Below, in pieces: positions 15,212 to 23,889 of a stretch of DNA of 42,638 nucleotides (position 1 is the first letter of the stretch; the number at the start of each line of letters is the position of its first letter). The notes below the pieces were generated by a model that was not told where the DNA came from, did no database searches, and saw nothing but the letters and a program-made list of their open reading frames with translations. The translations under genes and the position numbers were made by a program. Source of the stretch: Saprospiraceae bacterium (GTDB taxonomy: Bacteria; Bacteroidota; Bacteroidia; Chitinophagales; Saprospiraceae); NCBI GenBank assembly GCA_022448995.1, contig JAKVCT010000013.1, forward strand, positions 1 through 42,638, read 5' to 3'.

Positions 15212-17710
15212 ATGAAATTATCATTAAACTGGTTAAAACAGTATGTCGATACGACGCTTTCTGTACAAGAAATAGATGATTTATTAACCAATATAGGATT
15301 GGAAGTAGAAGGGCAAGAGCGTTTTGAGAGCTTGGAAGGTGGATTGGAAGGTTTAGTTGTTGGGCATGTGGTGGAATGTGGGGCGCATCCCAATTCAGAG
15401 CGTTTGTCTTTGACAAAAGTGAATGTGGGAAAAGAAGATGCTTTATTGAGTATTGTTTGTGGAGCACCTAATGTGGCTAAAGGTCAAAAAGTAATTGTAG
15501 CAACAGTTGGAGCTACTTTATATCCATTGGAAGGAGATTCATTTAAGATTAAGAAAAGTAAGATTAGAGGAGAAGCTTCTGAAGGAATGCTTTGTGGAGA
15601 ACCTGAGATTTCGTTAGGAGAAGATAATAGTGGGATCATGGTTTTGGCAGAAGATGCACCAATTGGAATGCCTGTGAGAGATTATCTAGCGCAGATTGGT
15701 GGTTATGGTCCAAATAAAATTACAGTTGAAGTAGATACGGTTTATGAAATTGGATTGACGCCTAATCGTTCGGATGCTACAGGACATTTGGGCGCTGCTT
15801 TTGATTTAGCAGCAGCCTTGAAAGTGAATTATGAAGGTCAAGGGAATTTCAAGATGCCAGAGGTGAGCGATTTGTCGCAGAGTTCTGGTAATATGAGTAT
15901 TGAGGTAGAGGTAGAAGATGCAGCAGCTTGTCCGCGTTATTCTGGGGTATGTATGGAAAATGTGAAAGTAGGTGAATCTCCTCAGTGGTTAAAAAATCGA
16001 CTAGAAGCAATTGGATTGAGTCCGATTAATAATATTGTAGATATTACGAATTTCGTTTTGCAGGAATTTGGACAGCCACTACATGCTTTTGATTATGATA
16101 AAATTGATGGTCAAAAGATTATCGTAGCTAAATTGGACGAAGGAACTCCATTCAAAACTTTAGATGAAGTAGAACGCAAGTTGAGTGCAGAGGATTTGAT
16201 GATTTGTAATGGAAACCGAGAAGGTATGTGTATTGCGGGTGTTTTTGGTGGAATTGATTCTGGTGTAACGGATGGAACAACGCGTTTATTCATCGAATCT
16301 GCACATTTCCACTCTACAACGATTCGCCGTGCGAGTATGCGTCATAATTTGAGAACGGATGCGGCTACTCGTTTTGAGAAAGGAACAGATCCTAATATCA
16401 CTTTGATGGCATTGAAACGTGCTGTGCAGTTGATTCAAGAATATGCAGGTGGCGAAGTAGCGTCTAGTACTATTGATTTGTATCCGAATCCTGTGGCGCG
16501 TGTGCAAGTAGATTTGTCTTATGCACGTATCAATCGCTTGATGGGAACTAATATTGCAGCTGCTGATATTAAAAATATCTTGGCAGTGTTGGATATGAAT
16601 ATTTTGGAAGAAACAGAAGAAGGAATCCGTGTAGATATTCCAACTAATAAGGCGGATGTATTGCGTGAAGTGGATGTAATTGAGGAGATTCTACGTATTT
16701 ATGGTTATAACCGAATTGAAACACCTGATACGGTAAATTCTGTATTATCATTCGCACAGAAACCTGATCCAAGAAAGGTGAAAGAGTTGATTGCTGATTT
16801 GCTAACTAGCAATGGTTTTGCAGAAATGATGGCAACTTCTATGACACGTTCAGCTTATTATGAAAAACTATTGAAAGAGGATCAAGATCGTTTGGTTTAT
16901 GTAAATAATACATCAAATCAACATCTAGATATGATGCGTGCAAATATGGTGTTTAGTGGTTTAGAGGCAATTTTGCATAATCAAAATTATCGTACAACAG
17001 ATATCAAGTTGTATGAGTTTGGTAAGACTTACCACAAGAAAGGAGAGGAGTTCTTTGAGCAAGATCACTTGACAGTTTATCTAGCTGGTCAGGATAAGGC
17101 AGAGCATTGGCAAAATACAAATAAGCAAGAAGTTGACTTTTATACACTAAAAGCTATGGTGGATGTAATCTTGAAGCGTTTGGGATTATATTCTGAGAAT
17201 CCGAATGCTTTGCGTACAAAAGTTATTGCTGAAGATAGTCCTGTATGGATCTATGGTTTGAATTATACTTACCAAAAAATGAATCTAGTGAGCTTTGGTC
17301 GTTTGCAGGGACAATTGGCGCAAGGTATGGGTATCAAGCAAGCGGTATATTATGCTGATTTTAATTGGGCTAATATCATCACTGCGGTGAAACGCGCTAA
17401 ATTGAAGTACAGGCCAATTTCTAAATATCCAAGCATGCGTCGTGACTTAGCTTTGGTTTTGGATAAGAAGATTAGTTTTGAGGAAGTATTGCAAATTGCA
17501 TTACGCCAAGGTAAGAAGTTGTTGAAAAATACCAACCTATTTGATGTTTACGAAAGTGAGAAACATTTAGGTGCAGGTAAAAAATCTTATGCTTTGAGTT
17601 TCATTTTCCAAGATGAAACGAAAACACTGAAGGATAAGGAGATTGATAAGATTATGAATAAGTTGATTGCAACTTATGAAAAGCAACTTGGTGCAGTGAT
17701 TCGTAAGTAA
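15212..17710 (+). CDS. pheT: Phenylalanine--tRNA ligase beta subunit
   Basis: The beta subunit of the alpha2-beta2 enzyme that charges tRNA-Phe in the cytoplasm. The 832-residue length is normal and the gene is intact. In order: B1 and EMAP-II-like tRNA-binding domain (about 1-150, with GAHPNSERLSLTKVNVG), B3/B4 editing domain (about 215-390, with PINNIVDITNFV and GQPLHAFDYDKI), B5 domain (about 420-495, NKADVLREVDVIEEILRIYG), the catalytic-like core, and a C-terminal FDX-ACB anticodon-binding domain (about 740-832, starting YRPISKYPSMRRDLALVLD). pheS is not in the window. Its 5' end is duplicated upstream as the head of a chimeric effector. Confidence 0.97.
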   Translation: MKLSLNWLKQYVDTTLSVQEIDDLLTNIGLEVEGQERFESLEGGLEGLVVGHVVECGAHPNSERLSLTKVNVGKEDALLSIVCGAPNVAKGQKVIVATVGATLYPLEGDSFKIKKSKIRGEASEGMLCGEPEISLGEDNSGIMVLAEDAPIGMPVRDYLAQIGGYGPNKITVEVDTVYEIGLTPNRSDATGHLGAAFDLAAALKVNYEGQGNFKMPEVSDLSQSSGNMSIEVEVEDAAACPRYSGVCMENVKVGESPQWLKNRLEAIGLSPINNIVDITNFVLQEFGQPLHAFDYDKIDGQKIIVAKLDEGTPFKTLDEVERKLSAEDLMICNGNREGMCIAGVFGGIDSGVTDGTTRLFIESAHFHSTTIRRASMRHNLRTDAATRFEKGTDPNITLMALKRAVQLIQEYAGGEVASSTIDLYPNPVARVQVDLSYARINRLMGTNIAAADIKNILAVLDMNILEETEEGIRVDIPTNKADVLREVDVIEEILRIYGYNRIETPDTVNSVLSFAQKPDPRKVKELIADLLTSNGFAEMMATSMTRSAYYEKLLKEDQDRLVYVNNTSNQHLDMMRANMVFSGLEAILHNQNYRTTDIKLYEFGKTYHKKGEEFFEQDHLTVYLAGQDKAEHWQNTNKQEVDFYTLKAMVDVILKRLGLYSENPNALRTKVIAEDSPVWIYGLNYTYQKMNLVSFGRLQGQLAQGMGIKQAVYYADFNWANIITAVKRAKLKYRPISKYPSMRRDLALVLDKKISFEEVLQIALRQGKKLLKNTNLFDVYESEKHLGAGKKSYALSFIFQDETKTLKDKEIDKIMNKLIATYEKQLGAVIRK

Positions 17711-17774
17711 TCACTATTTCGTCCGTGAAGTTTTGAGGATTATTTATCCTTAGTTCGTTGATTTTTTAATTTAT

Positions 17775-19238
17775 ATGAATAAAATAAAATTTTTCATACT
17801 TACCTTATTTACAGGGAGTTTGATTTTTGGGAATACTTTGGGTCTGAGGGCTCAAAGTATTTCTCATTCTATGTTAGACCGATTGGATAGTTTGGTGGAA
17901 ACCTCCATGAAAAACTATCAAATTCCAGGAATGGTTTTGGGCATTATTGATGGGCAAGAGTTGGTGAAGCTTAGCCCTTATGGCTTTGTAGATTTGCAGT
18001 TTGCTGTTCCCACCAATGATTCTACGGTTTTTGAATTGGCTTCCTTGAGTAAACAGTTTACTGCAGCGGCAATTATTTTGTTACAACAAAGAGGTGAATT
18101 GTCTCTAGATGATAATTTGTCAAAATATCTACCCAATTGTCCCAAAAATTGGGAATCGATTAAAATTAAACATCTGCTGTGGCATACTTCAGGTTTGCCA
18201 GGAATGTTCCCACGCGATAGTTTTACCAATCAAGCATTTACAGGATATGCTAAGATGTCAAGTGTGGAATTGGATGCGATGATGCAAGTGAATAATGTCT
18301 CGAAGGAAATGGCATTGAAATCTATTCTAACAGACGAATTGGATTTTGAACCAGGGGAGAAACATCATTATAGCGATGTTGGCTATTTACTTTTGGGTTT
18401 GGTGGTGGATACAGTGGCAGGAAATTATCGCAGTTTTTTAGAAAAGGAGCTTTTTCAGCCTTCTGGAATGACCCATACTTATATTTTGGATCAAGAAAAG
18501 ATCTTTCAGAATCAGAGTAGAGGTTATTCATTGAAAAATGGCGAGTGGATTAATATTCAACGGACTTGGGATTATGAAATTCCTTCCTTTTTTGGAGTGT
18601 TTTCTAATGTGGTAGATTTGTATAAATGGCATCAAGCACTTTTTTCGGATCAACTGTTTACGAAAGAGAGTCGAGATTTATTATTTTCTCAAGGATATTT
18701 GAATGATGGGACTCGGGTGAATTATGGTGGAGGTTGGAATGTAGAACAGGTGAATGGTGTTCGCTATATTTATCATGGGGGAGTTACCGGTGTCATATGG
18801 ATTATGTTGCCTGATTATGGGGTTAGTGTGATTGCATTGACAAATTTGGGTTATAATGGTAATGACTATGTTAGGTCTCTAATGATGGGGACTGATATTG
18901 TCCGTTTCTTGGGTATGGAGGAATTGGCGAATCGAAATCATATTAGTTCTAATGGAGCAAAGGTGATTAAGACAAAAAAGAAAGCTTTAAAACAGATTAT
19001 TGGAAACTATATTACTCTTGGTGAAATTACTGCCAAAGTGTATCTAGAAGATGGTGTTCCTATTTTTGATTGTCCTGCTCAAGGGATGAAATCAGAGTTA
19101 GCACTACTGGATAATGGAAAATGGTTGTTGCTTGGTGTTAGTATGGAATATATTTTAGAATATGATGCAGTGAAAGCCGAATTGAGATCTAATTTATTTA
19201 GAACGTTCAAGAAAATTGAATCCACTAAAACAGAGTAA
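17775..19238 (+). CDS. Exported serine hydrolase, class C beta-lactamase fold
   Basis: A 487-residue exported protein with a signal peptide (about 1-27, ending LRAQ). It carries the serine beta-lactamase/DD-peptidase signature: SxxK as SLSK (S90-K93), YxN-type YSD (Y199-D201), and an HGG box (H334-G336) in place of KTG. HHS-like members of this family are esterases, peptidases or peptidoglycan hydrolases rather than antibiotic lactamases, so the substrate is open. The C-terminal 100 residues form a small extra domain, common in this group. A TTTTG at 17731 and TAGTTCG at 17751, 16 nt apart, may be its promoter. The next gene overlaps by 1 nt, so the two are probably co-translated. Confidence 0.85.
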   Translation: MNKIKFFILTLFTGSLIFGNTLGLRAQSISHSMLDRLDSLVETSMKNYQIPGMVLGIIDGQELVKLSPYGFVDLQFAVPTNDSTVFELASLSKQFTAAAIILLQQRGELSLDDNLSKYLPNCPKNWESIKIKHLLWHTSGLPGMFPRDSFTNQAFTGYAKMSSVELDAMMQVNNVSKEMALKSILTDELDFEPGEKHHYSDVGYLLLGLVVDTVAGNYRSFLEKELFQPSGMTHTYILDQEKIFQNQSRGYSLKNGEWINIQRTWDYEIPSFFGVFSNVVDLYKWHQALFSDQLFTKESRDLLFSQGYLNDGTRVNYGGGWNVEQVNGVRYIYHGGVTGVIWIMLPDYGVSVIALTNLGYNGNDYVRSLMMGTDIVRFLGMEELANRNHISSNGAKVIKTKKKALKQIIGNYITLGEITAKVYLEDGVPIFDCPAQGMKSELALLDNGKWLLLGVSMEYILEYDAVKAELRSNLFRTFKKIESTKTE

Positions 19239-19693
19239 TGAAAATAGAGCGAGCAAAATATACAGATGCTAATGAGTTAACCAATATAACTCTTCGAGCC
19301 AAAGGGCATTGGGGCTATTCTGAGGAACAACTAGAAGCATGGAAAGAGGTTTTGACGATTCATGCTGTTTATATAGAACAGAACGAGGTTTATACCTTAA
19401 TCCAGCATGAAAAAATTATAGGTTATTATAGTTATACCCGAATTGATGGAGATAAGGTTGAATTGGATAATATTTTTCTTGAACCTGAATGTATTGGAAA
19501 GGGCTATGGGAAAATAATGATGCAGCATTTTTTTAAACAAATTAAAACTGAGCATTACAGGACTGTTCGGCTAGAAGCAGATCCTAATGCCGAGCAATTT
19601 TATCAAAAATTAGGGTTTAGGTGTATTGACCGCTTGGAAAGTTCTATACAGGGGCGTTTTCTGCCAATCATGGAATTGAATTTGAGGAAATGA
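19238..19693 (+). CDS. GNAT family N-acetyltransferase
   Basis: A 151-residue GCN5-related acetyltransferase fold. The acetyl-CoA pyrophosphate-binding motif A reads FLEPECIGKGYGKIMM (about residues 86-101), after the usual beta-4 strand DKVELDNI. Motif B is near FYQKLGFRCIDR. Transfers acetyl from acetyl-CoA to an amine; the acceptor is unknown. Start overlaps the hydrolase stop (TAATG), so the two form an operon, though no functional link is evident. Confidence 0.85.
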   Translation: MKIERAKYTDANELTNITLRAKGHWGYSEEQLEAWKEVLTIHAVYIEQNEVYTLIQHEKIIGYYSYTRIDGDKVELDNIFLEPECIGKGYGKIMMQHFFKQIKTEHYRTVRLEADPNAEQFYQKLGFRCIDRLESSIQGRFLPIMELNLRK

Positions 19694-19826
19694 GTAATAA
19701 AAAATCCGTTAAGCAGACTACTTTGATACCTCTACTAGTTTAAAATTGGTTATTTATCAAAATAATGGTATCTTGCAATGAGATTTTTTTTTATGACTAA
19801 ATATAAGACATTAGTTCATACTCAAA

Positions 19827-20141
19827 ATGGGTAAGTTAGCTACTAAACTTGAGGAGATAGAGAAAAGAATATTGAAACTTATTGAACAAAATGTTCAATA
19901 TCAACGGGTATGTGATAACTTGATTGAAGTACGTAAGGAATTAGAGACTGAGAATGCGGAATTACGTGCGGCTTTAGCCAAAAAAGATGCTCAACTGCAA
20001 AATACAGTGAGTAAGGCAACAGAGCCAATAGAAAGTACCACAGCTCCAACGCTCGAAGAGCAACAAAAAATTATAAGACAACAGATAGATCAATATATAC
20101 AGGAGTTAGATATTAATATTGAGTGGTTATCAAATTTGTAA
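19827..20141 (+). CDS. Small coiled-coil protein upstream of ZapA
   Basis: A 104-residue protein with a long heptad-like coiled coil (about 3-60, LEEIEKRILKLIEQN through ELRAALAKKDAQLQ), a Ser/Thr/Pro linker, and a C-terminal helix (LEEQQKIIRQQIDQYIQELD). It stops 4 nt before the zapA start, so it is co-transcribed. Bacteroidota often have a short coiled-coil gene just before zapA. A ZapB-like role in the division ring is a reasonable guess, not shown by sequence. Confidence 0.7.
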   Translation: MGKLATKLEEIEKRILKLIEQNVQYQRVCDNLIEVRKELETENAELRAALAKKDAQLQNTVSKATEPIESTTAPTLEEQQKIIRQQIDQYIQELDINIEWLSNL

Positions 20142-20145
20142 TATT

Positions 20146-20442
20146 ATGGCAGACGAGGAATTTATAGAGATACAGGTCACTATTGCAGACAGACGATACC
20201 CCGTTTTTGTTACTCCTGATGAGTTACCTATTGTACGCGAACTCGAACAAGAATTAATCAAAGAATTTATTGACCTACAGGCTCGATATGCCAATAAACT
20301 AGGCAAACAAGACATTCTAGCTATGTTATTATTTACTTATGCTAGAAAACTGTATGACATGCATTTGGAATCAGACACCGAGGATGTACTGAAGCTTGTT
20401 GGACGAATTGGGCAACATTTGGATAAAGCACTGAACAAATAG
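20146..20442 (+). CDS. zapA: Cell division protein ZapA
   Basis: A ZapA-type protein that binds and bundles FtsZ at the division site. The globular head (about 5-40, IEIQVTIADRRYPVFVTPDE) is followed by the helical dimerisation tail (IVRELEQELIKEFIDLQARY and on, to the end). I place the start at ATG 20146 (98 residues, MADEEFIEIQ). An in-frame TTG at 20119 would add nine residues (MSGYQICNI), but these do not match the family and overlap the upstream gene. The zapA-rny order is common in Bacteroidota. Confidence 0.88.
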   Translation: MADEEFIEIQVTIADRRYPVFVTPDELPIVRELEQELIKEFIDLQARYANKLGKQDILAMLLFTYARKLYDMHLESDTEDVLKLVGRIGQHLDKALNK

Positions 20443-21062
20443 AGGCTTCAGTTCTGTTTATTATTTTTTGTGTTTTAGATACAATTTCTTTCCTTTTTAT
20501 ACTTCCTTACCTTTAGTAATAATAGTTTGTTAATTTTTTAGCTCTGCAGGGGGGGTTATGGTTATTTCTGATTATTAATTAGTTATGAAACCTAAAAGAC
20601 GCTGTGAGGTTAAAGCCTATGAACGACTGGTAGAATAAACTAAGGTTTTATCATTTTAGTTGTAAAACTAAGATACAGTTGATGTGTATACTGTTTATGC
20701 GTAGTTGAGACGAAATGACGTGGAGCTAAAGTACTACGTTACGAGAGAAAAATTATATTAGTATACCATTACCAAATTATCATAGTGTGTTGATTTTTTG
20801 ATCAATTGATCAGAAAAAATTAATGTACTAAGAGCTTATCTAAAATTAGTATATATTGTTAATATGAGTATAATTTTAGCTTCGCTAAGCCCTTCTAGGT
20901 TTGAGTGCATAGCTGTAGCTATTGACAAAAAAATAGGCGAAGTGTAGCGAAACCACCAAGTGCTCAGCTCAGCTAAGAATAGCTTTCATATTACATTTTA
21001 GAATAAATTTAGGCATGCTCTAATGTAAATTATTTATTCATCTATTTAAATACAGAAGGGAA
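20443..21062 (+). other. 620-nt zapA-rny gap: possible structured RNA plus repeats
   Basis: No gene is visible. 20541-20680 is less AT-rich than its surroundings. It starts with a run of seven G (about 20549-20555), contains a CUGAUU-AUU-AAUUAG stem inside GGUU/AACC arms, and ends near a TTAGTT-GTAA-AACTAA hairpin. As I recall, the 6S RNA gene often sits between zapA and rny in this phylum, so this is a candidate ssrS, but I could not recover the closing stem. 20878-20980 holds two degenerate dispersed hairpin repeats in opposite orientation (for example 20951-20964). A further variant may lie at 20715-20745. Confidence 0.35.
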
Positions 21063-22745
21063 ATGGGTATAGGGCTTGCTGTTGCGTTAATATCTGTTGC
21101 TGCTGTTGTAGGTTTGGTCGGAGGCTACCTTTTTGGAAAAGGTGCATTGACTGGAGCTGCAAAGGCAATGCGAGAGGAGTTAGACAACAAACAGAATGAG
21201 ACAGAAAAGAGAATTGAGGAGATTCTGGTCCAAGCAGAGAATTCTGCTAAAGATAAGGTAAATCAAGCTAAATCGAAAGCGCGAAAGATGGTGAATGATG
21301 CAAGGAGAGAAGGAGAGAATATCAAGAAGAAACGCATTCAAGAGGCTAAGCTAGAGAATAAGGAGTTTTACCTAAAAAAGAAAGAAGAGTTTGAGGCTAG
21401 AGCCAATGAGAAACGTAAAAAACAGAGAGAAGTTGATCTAGCACAGAAGGAAAAAGATAATGCACTACGACAAAGAATGAATGATCTGAAGAAGAAGGAA
21501 GCTGATGTAAACAAGATCCGGACAAATCTAGAAAAACAATTAGAGTTCTTAGATCAAGAGAAAGAAACCTATGAACAACTAATTGAAAATTATCAGAAAG
21601 ATCTAGAGCGTGTAGCTAAATTTACCGTACAAGAAGCAAAAGAAGAGCTAATTAAGAGTATTCGTGATAAGGCTGAGGCAGAAGCGATTTCTTATGTAAA
21701 AGATACTTTGGAAGAAGCTAAATTGACTGCGAATAAAGAGGCGAAGAAGATTGTAATTCAGAGTATTCAGCGTATGGCAGCAGAATACACGATCGAAAAT
21801 ACAGTATCTGTTTTCCATTTAGAGTCAGATGATTTGAAAGGGCAGATTATTGGTCGAGAAGGGCGTAATATCCGTGCGCTAGAATCGGCTACTGGGGTAG
21901 AAATTATTGTAGATGATACACCAGAGGCGATTATTATCTCTAGTTTTGATCCTGTGCGTAGAGAGGTGTGTCGCTTATCATTGCAGCGCTTAGTGGCTGA
22001 TGGACGTATTCACCCTGCGCGTATCGAAGAGGTAGTTGCTAAGACTAAAAAGCAGTTGAATGAGCAAATCATGGAAATTGGTCAACGTACAGTGATTGAC
22101 TTAAATATCCATGGTGTACAGACTCAATTGATCAAGATGGTGGGACGTATGCGTTTCCGTTCTTCTTATGGTCAGAACCTATTGAAACACTCTATCGAAA
22201 CGGCTAAGTTGTGTGCCATTATGAGTGCAGAGTTAGGTTTATCGCAGCGTGAAATTCGCTTGGCGAAACGTGCTGGATTATTACACGATATTGGAAAGGT
22301 AGCTGAAGAAGAGACTGAATTGTCTCATGCTCTATTGGGTATGAAGATGTGTGAGAAAGCTGGTGAAAAACCGGCTGTAATTAATGCTGTTGGTGCTCAC
22401 CACGATGAGATTGAAATGAAGTATATTATCTCCCCAATTGTACAGGCTTGTGATGCGATTTCTGGTGCGCGTCCTGGTGCACGTCGTGAGATTTTGGAAA
22501 GTTATATCCAACGTATTCACGATTTGGAGAACTTGGCAATGAAATATGAAGGTGTACAAAAGGTCTATGCAATGCAAGCTGGACGTGAGTTGCGCGTGAT
22601 TGTAGAATCTGCTAAGGTTTCGGATGCTAAGGCAGAGGAATTGTCATTCAATATTTCTCAGCAAATTCAGAATGAAATGCAGTATCCTGGTCAGATTAAA
22701 ATTACAGTAATTAGAGAGAAACGTTCTGTTTCTTTTGCTAGGTAA
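21063..22745 (+). CDS. rny: Ribonuclease Y
   Basis: A membrane-anchored endoribonuclease that starts mRNA turnover. The 560 residues comprise an N-terminal transmembrane helix (about 5-25), a long charged coiled coil (about 30-225), a KH RNA-binding domain (about 250-310, with GREGRN at 264-269), and an HD catalytic domain (about 360-470, H375 in HSIETA and H408-D409 in LLHDIGK). A C-terminal Rny-specific domain completes the protein. It is slightly longer than the typical 520 residues because of the coiled coil. The ATG at 21063 follows AGAAGGGAA, a purine-rich site. A strong terminator follows. Confidence 0.96.
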   Translation: MGIGLAVALISVAAVVGLVGGYLFGKGALTGAAKAMREELDNKQNETEKRIEEILVQAENSAKDKVNQAKSKARKMVNDARREGENIKKKRIQEAKLENKEFYLKKKEEFEARANEKRKKQREVDLAQKEKDNALRQRMNDLKKKEADVNKIRTNLEKQLEFLDQEKETYEQLIENYQKDLERVAKFTVQEAKEELIKSIRDKAEAEAISYVKDTLEEAKLTANKEAKKIVIQSIQRMAAEYTIENTVSVFHLESDDLKGQIIGREGRNIRALESATGVEIIVDDTPEAIIISSFDPVRREVCRLSLQRLVADGRIHPARIEEVVAKTKKQLNEQIMEIGQRTVIDLNIHGVQTQLIKMVGRMRFRSSYGQNLLKHSIETAKLCAIMSAELGLSQREIRLAKRAGLLHDIGKVAEEETELSHALLGMKMCEKAGEKPAVINAVGAHHDEIEMKYIISPIVQACDAISGARPGARREILESYIQRIHDLENLAMKYEGVQKVYAMQAGRELRVIVESAKVSDAKAEELSFNISQQIQNEMQYPGQIKITVIREKRSVSFAR

Positions 22746-22769
22746 TTTTTAATACAAAAGGCACTGTCT

Positions 22770-22806
22770 AAAAAGCAGATTTTGGAGCTCCAAAATCTGC
22801 TTTTTT
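22770..22806. terminator. Bidirectional terminator after rny
   Basis: A perfect palindrome centred on GAGCTC with arms AAAAAGCAGATTTTG/CAAAATCTGCTTTTT and T runs on both strands. It separates rny from the convergent peroxiredoxin-like gene. A CACTGTCT sequence just before it recurs near other terminators of the window. Confidence 0.88.
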
Positions 22807-22825
22807 ATTCAAAATACTGTCTAGT

Positions 22826-23458
22826 TTATAAATCATCTAATGCCAAATGATCCCCTAAGAATTTACCATAAAAAGCTTTTTCTATAGTTTCCTTTTTGCC
22901 AATCACAAAATCGCCAGGGATCAAGTCCATTCCTTTTTCTTTACCTGTTTTATATTTTTTAATGCCTTTTTTCCCTCCAATCAATTTCATTCCTTTTTTC
23001 TTCAAGGCTGTTGTTACCTCATTATTTTTAGACTCAGCAAGCACTTTCTTTTGATCAAATTCTAATTCATACATTTTATAGTAAACCTGATCAGGATCTG
23101 CAACCACTCGAAAAGGTAGTTTATAATCCTCCACATAGCGTATTAGTCGATCTTTGGGAGATTGATAAAAGACAATAACTTCATAGCCTTTTTTCTTGAG
23201 TGCATCATAATTCTGAATGAGTTCATGAGTGCGATTGTTACAGATTGGGCACCAAGCATGTCTTAGAAATACAAGGAGTACTTTTTGGTCTTTAACCATT
23301 TTTTTTACATTAATAGTATTTCCCAAAACATCCTCTGTTTTTATACTTGGGGCTTTATCTCCGCTTTTTAGACGTTCGTTATTCTGCGGGCTATTCCAAG
23401 CAAAAGCCATAGAAATAAAAGCCATGACTAGAAGGGCAAAACTGCTTAATTTTTTCAT
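22826..23458 (-). CDS. Exported peroxiredoxin/thioredoxin-fold protein
   Basis: A 210-residue protein with a signal peptide (MKKLSSFALLVMAFISMAFA) and an AhpC/TSA-like thioredoxin fold: GDKAPSIKTEDVLGNTINV, then LLVFLRHAWCPICNNR with a CPIC active site (C70, C73), and KKGYEVIVFYQSPKDRLIRYV. A CxxC pair in a peroxiredoxin-like frame (PRX-like2 group) suggests a periplasmic thiol reductase or peroxidase. The C-terminal section is unusually lysine-rich (KKKGMKLIGGKKGIKKYKTGK). A palindrome that could be an operator lies about 45 nt upstream of the start. Confidence 0.82.
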   Translation of the reverse strand: MKKLSSFALLVMAFISMAFAWNSPQNNERLKSGDKAPSIKTEDVLGNTINVKKMVKDQKVLLVFLRHAWCPICNNRTHELIQNYDALKKKGYEVIVFYQSPKDRLIRYVEDYKLPFRVVADPDQVYYKMYELEFDQKKVLAESKNNEVTTALKKKGMKLIGGKKGIKKYKTGKEKGMDLIPGDFVIGKKETIEKAFYGKFLGDHLALDDL

Positions 23459-23501
23459 AATGATTAGTTATTTTTATTTAATATTCAGGCCTATTTTTGA
23501 A

Positions 23502-23520
23502 TTGATAACAGCGTTATCAA
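23502..23520. promoter_or_regulatory. Operator-like palindrome TTGATAAC-N3-GTTATCAA
   Basis: Perfect 8-bp arms with a 3-nt centre, 44 nt upstream of the peroxiredoxin-like start codon. The size suits a dimeric repressor or activator. No T run follows, so a terminator is unlikely. The binding protein is unknown. Confidence 0.4.
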
Positions 23521-23889
23521 CTCAAAAAAGGTGAAAATGGACTAAGTAGGGTATAATATAAATTTTATGAGTTCATTAGCTAAATCTTTTATTGGCGCAG
23601 AGCTAACCCTGAAAGGCTCAACGAAGTTGAATCCTTCGGATTTGACTAAAATAATTCTAAATCTATTCTAGGCTTACTTTTGTCTTCTTATTTAAAATCC
23701 TTCTAAAACTAATTATGTCCATTGATTTACTAAAAAACAGAGAAGTTTTAATTTTACTTTAACAGTATAAAAGCATGCAAAAAACGAGGGATTTTTTTAA
23801 CTTGTCCTTCTCATTAGGACAATTCCCTATATCTCTGACAGCTGGTATAGATGAAAGTGCTAAACAATAAACCTATTTAAATATACGTA
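23521..23889. other. Non-coding gap upstream of moxR with a repeat and a leader hairpin
   Basis: A degenerate dispersed repeat lies at 23595-23640 (core 23605-23618). At 23786-23829, AGGGA...TCCCT arms enclose TTGTCC/GGACAA (23802-23807 and 23817-23822). This is a possible folded leader about 60 nt before moxR. No open reading frame of note. Confidence 0.4.

Noticed and set aside
17775-19238. True antibiotic beta-lactamase
   Set aside because: It has the SxxK and YSD motifs but an HGG box and extra C-terminal domain typical of esterase/peptidase-like relatives; resistance cannot be claimed.
20119-20145. TTG start adding nine residues to ZapA
   Set aside because: The extra residues overlap the upstream gene and do not match ZapA; ATG 20146 gives the family start.
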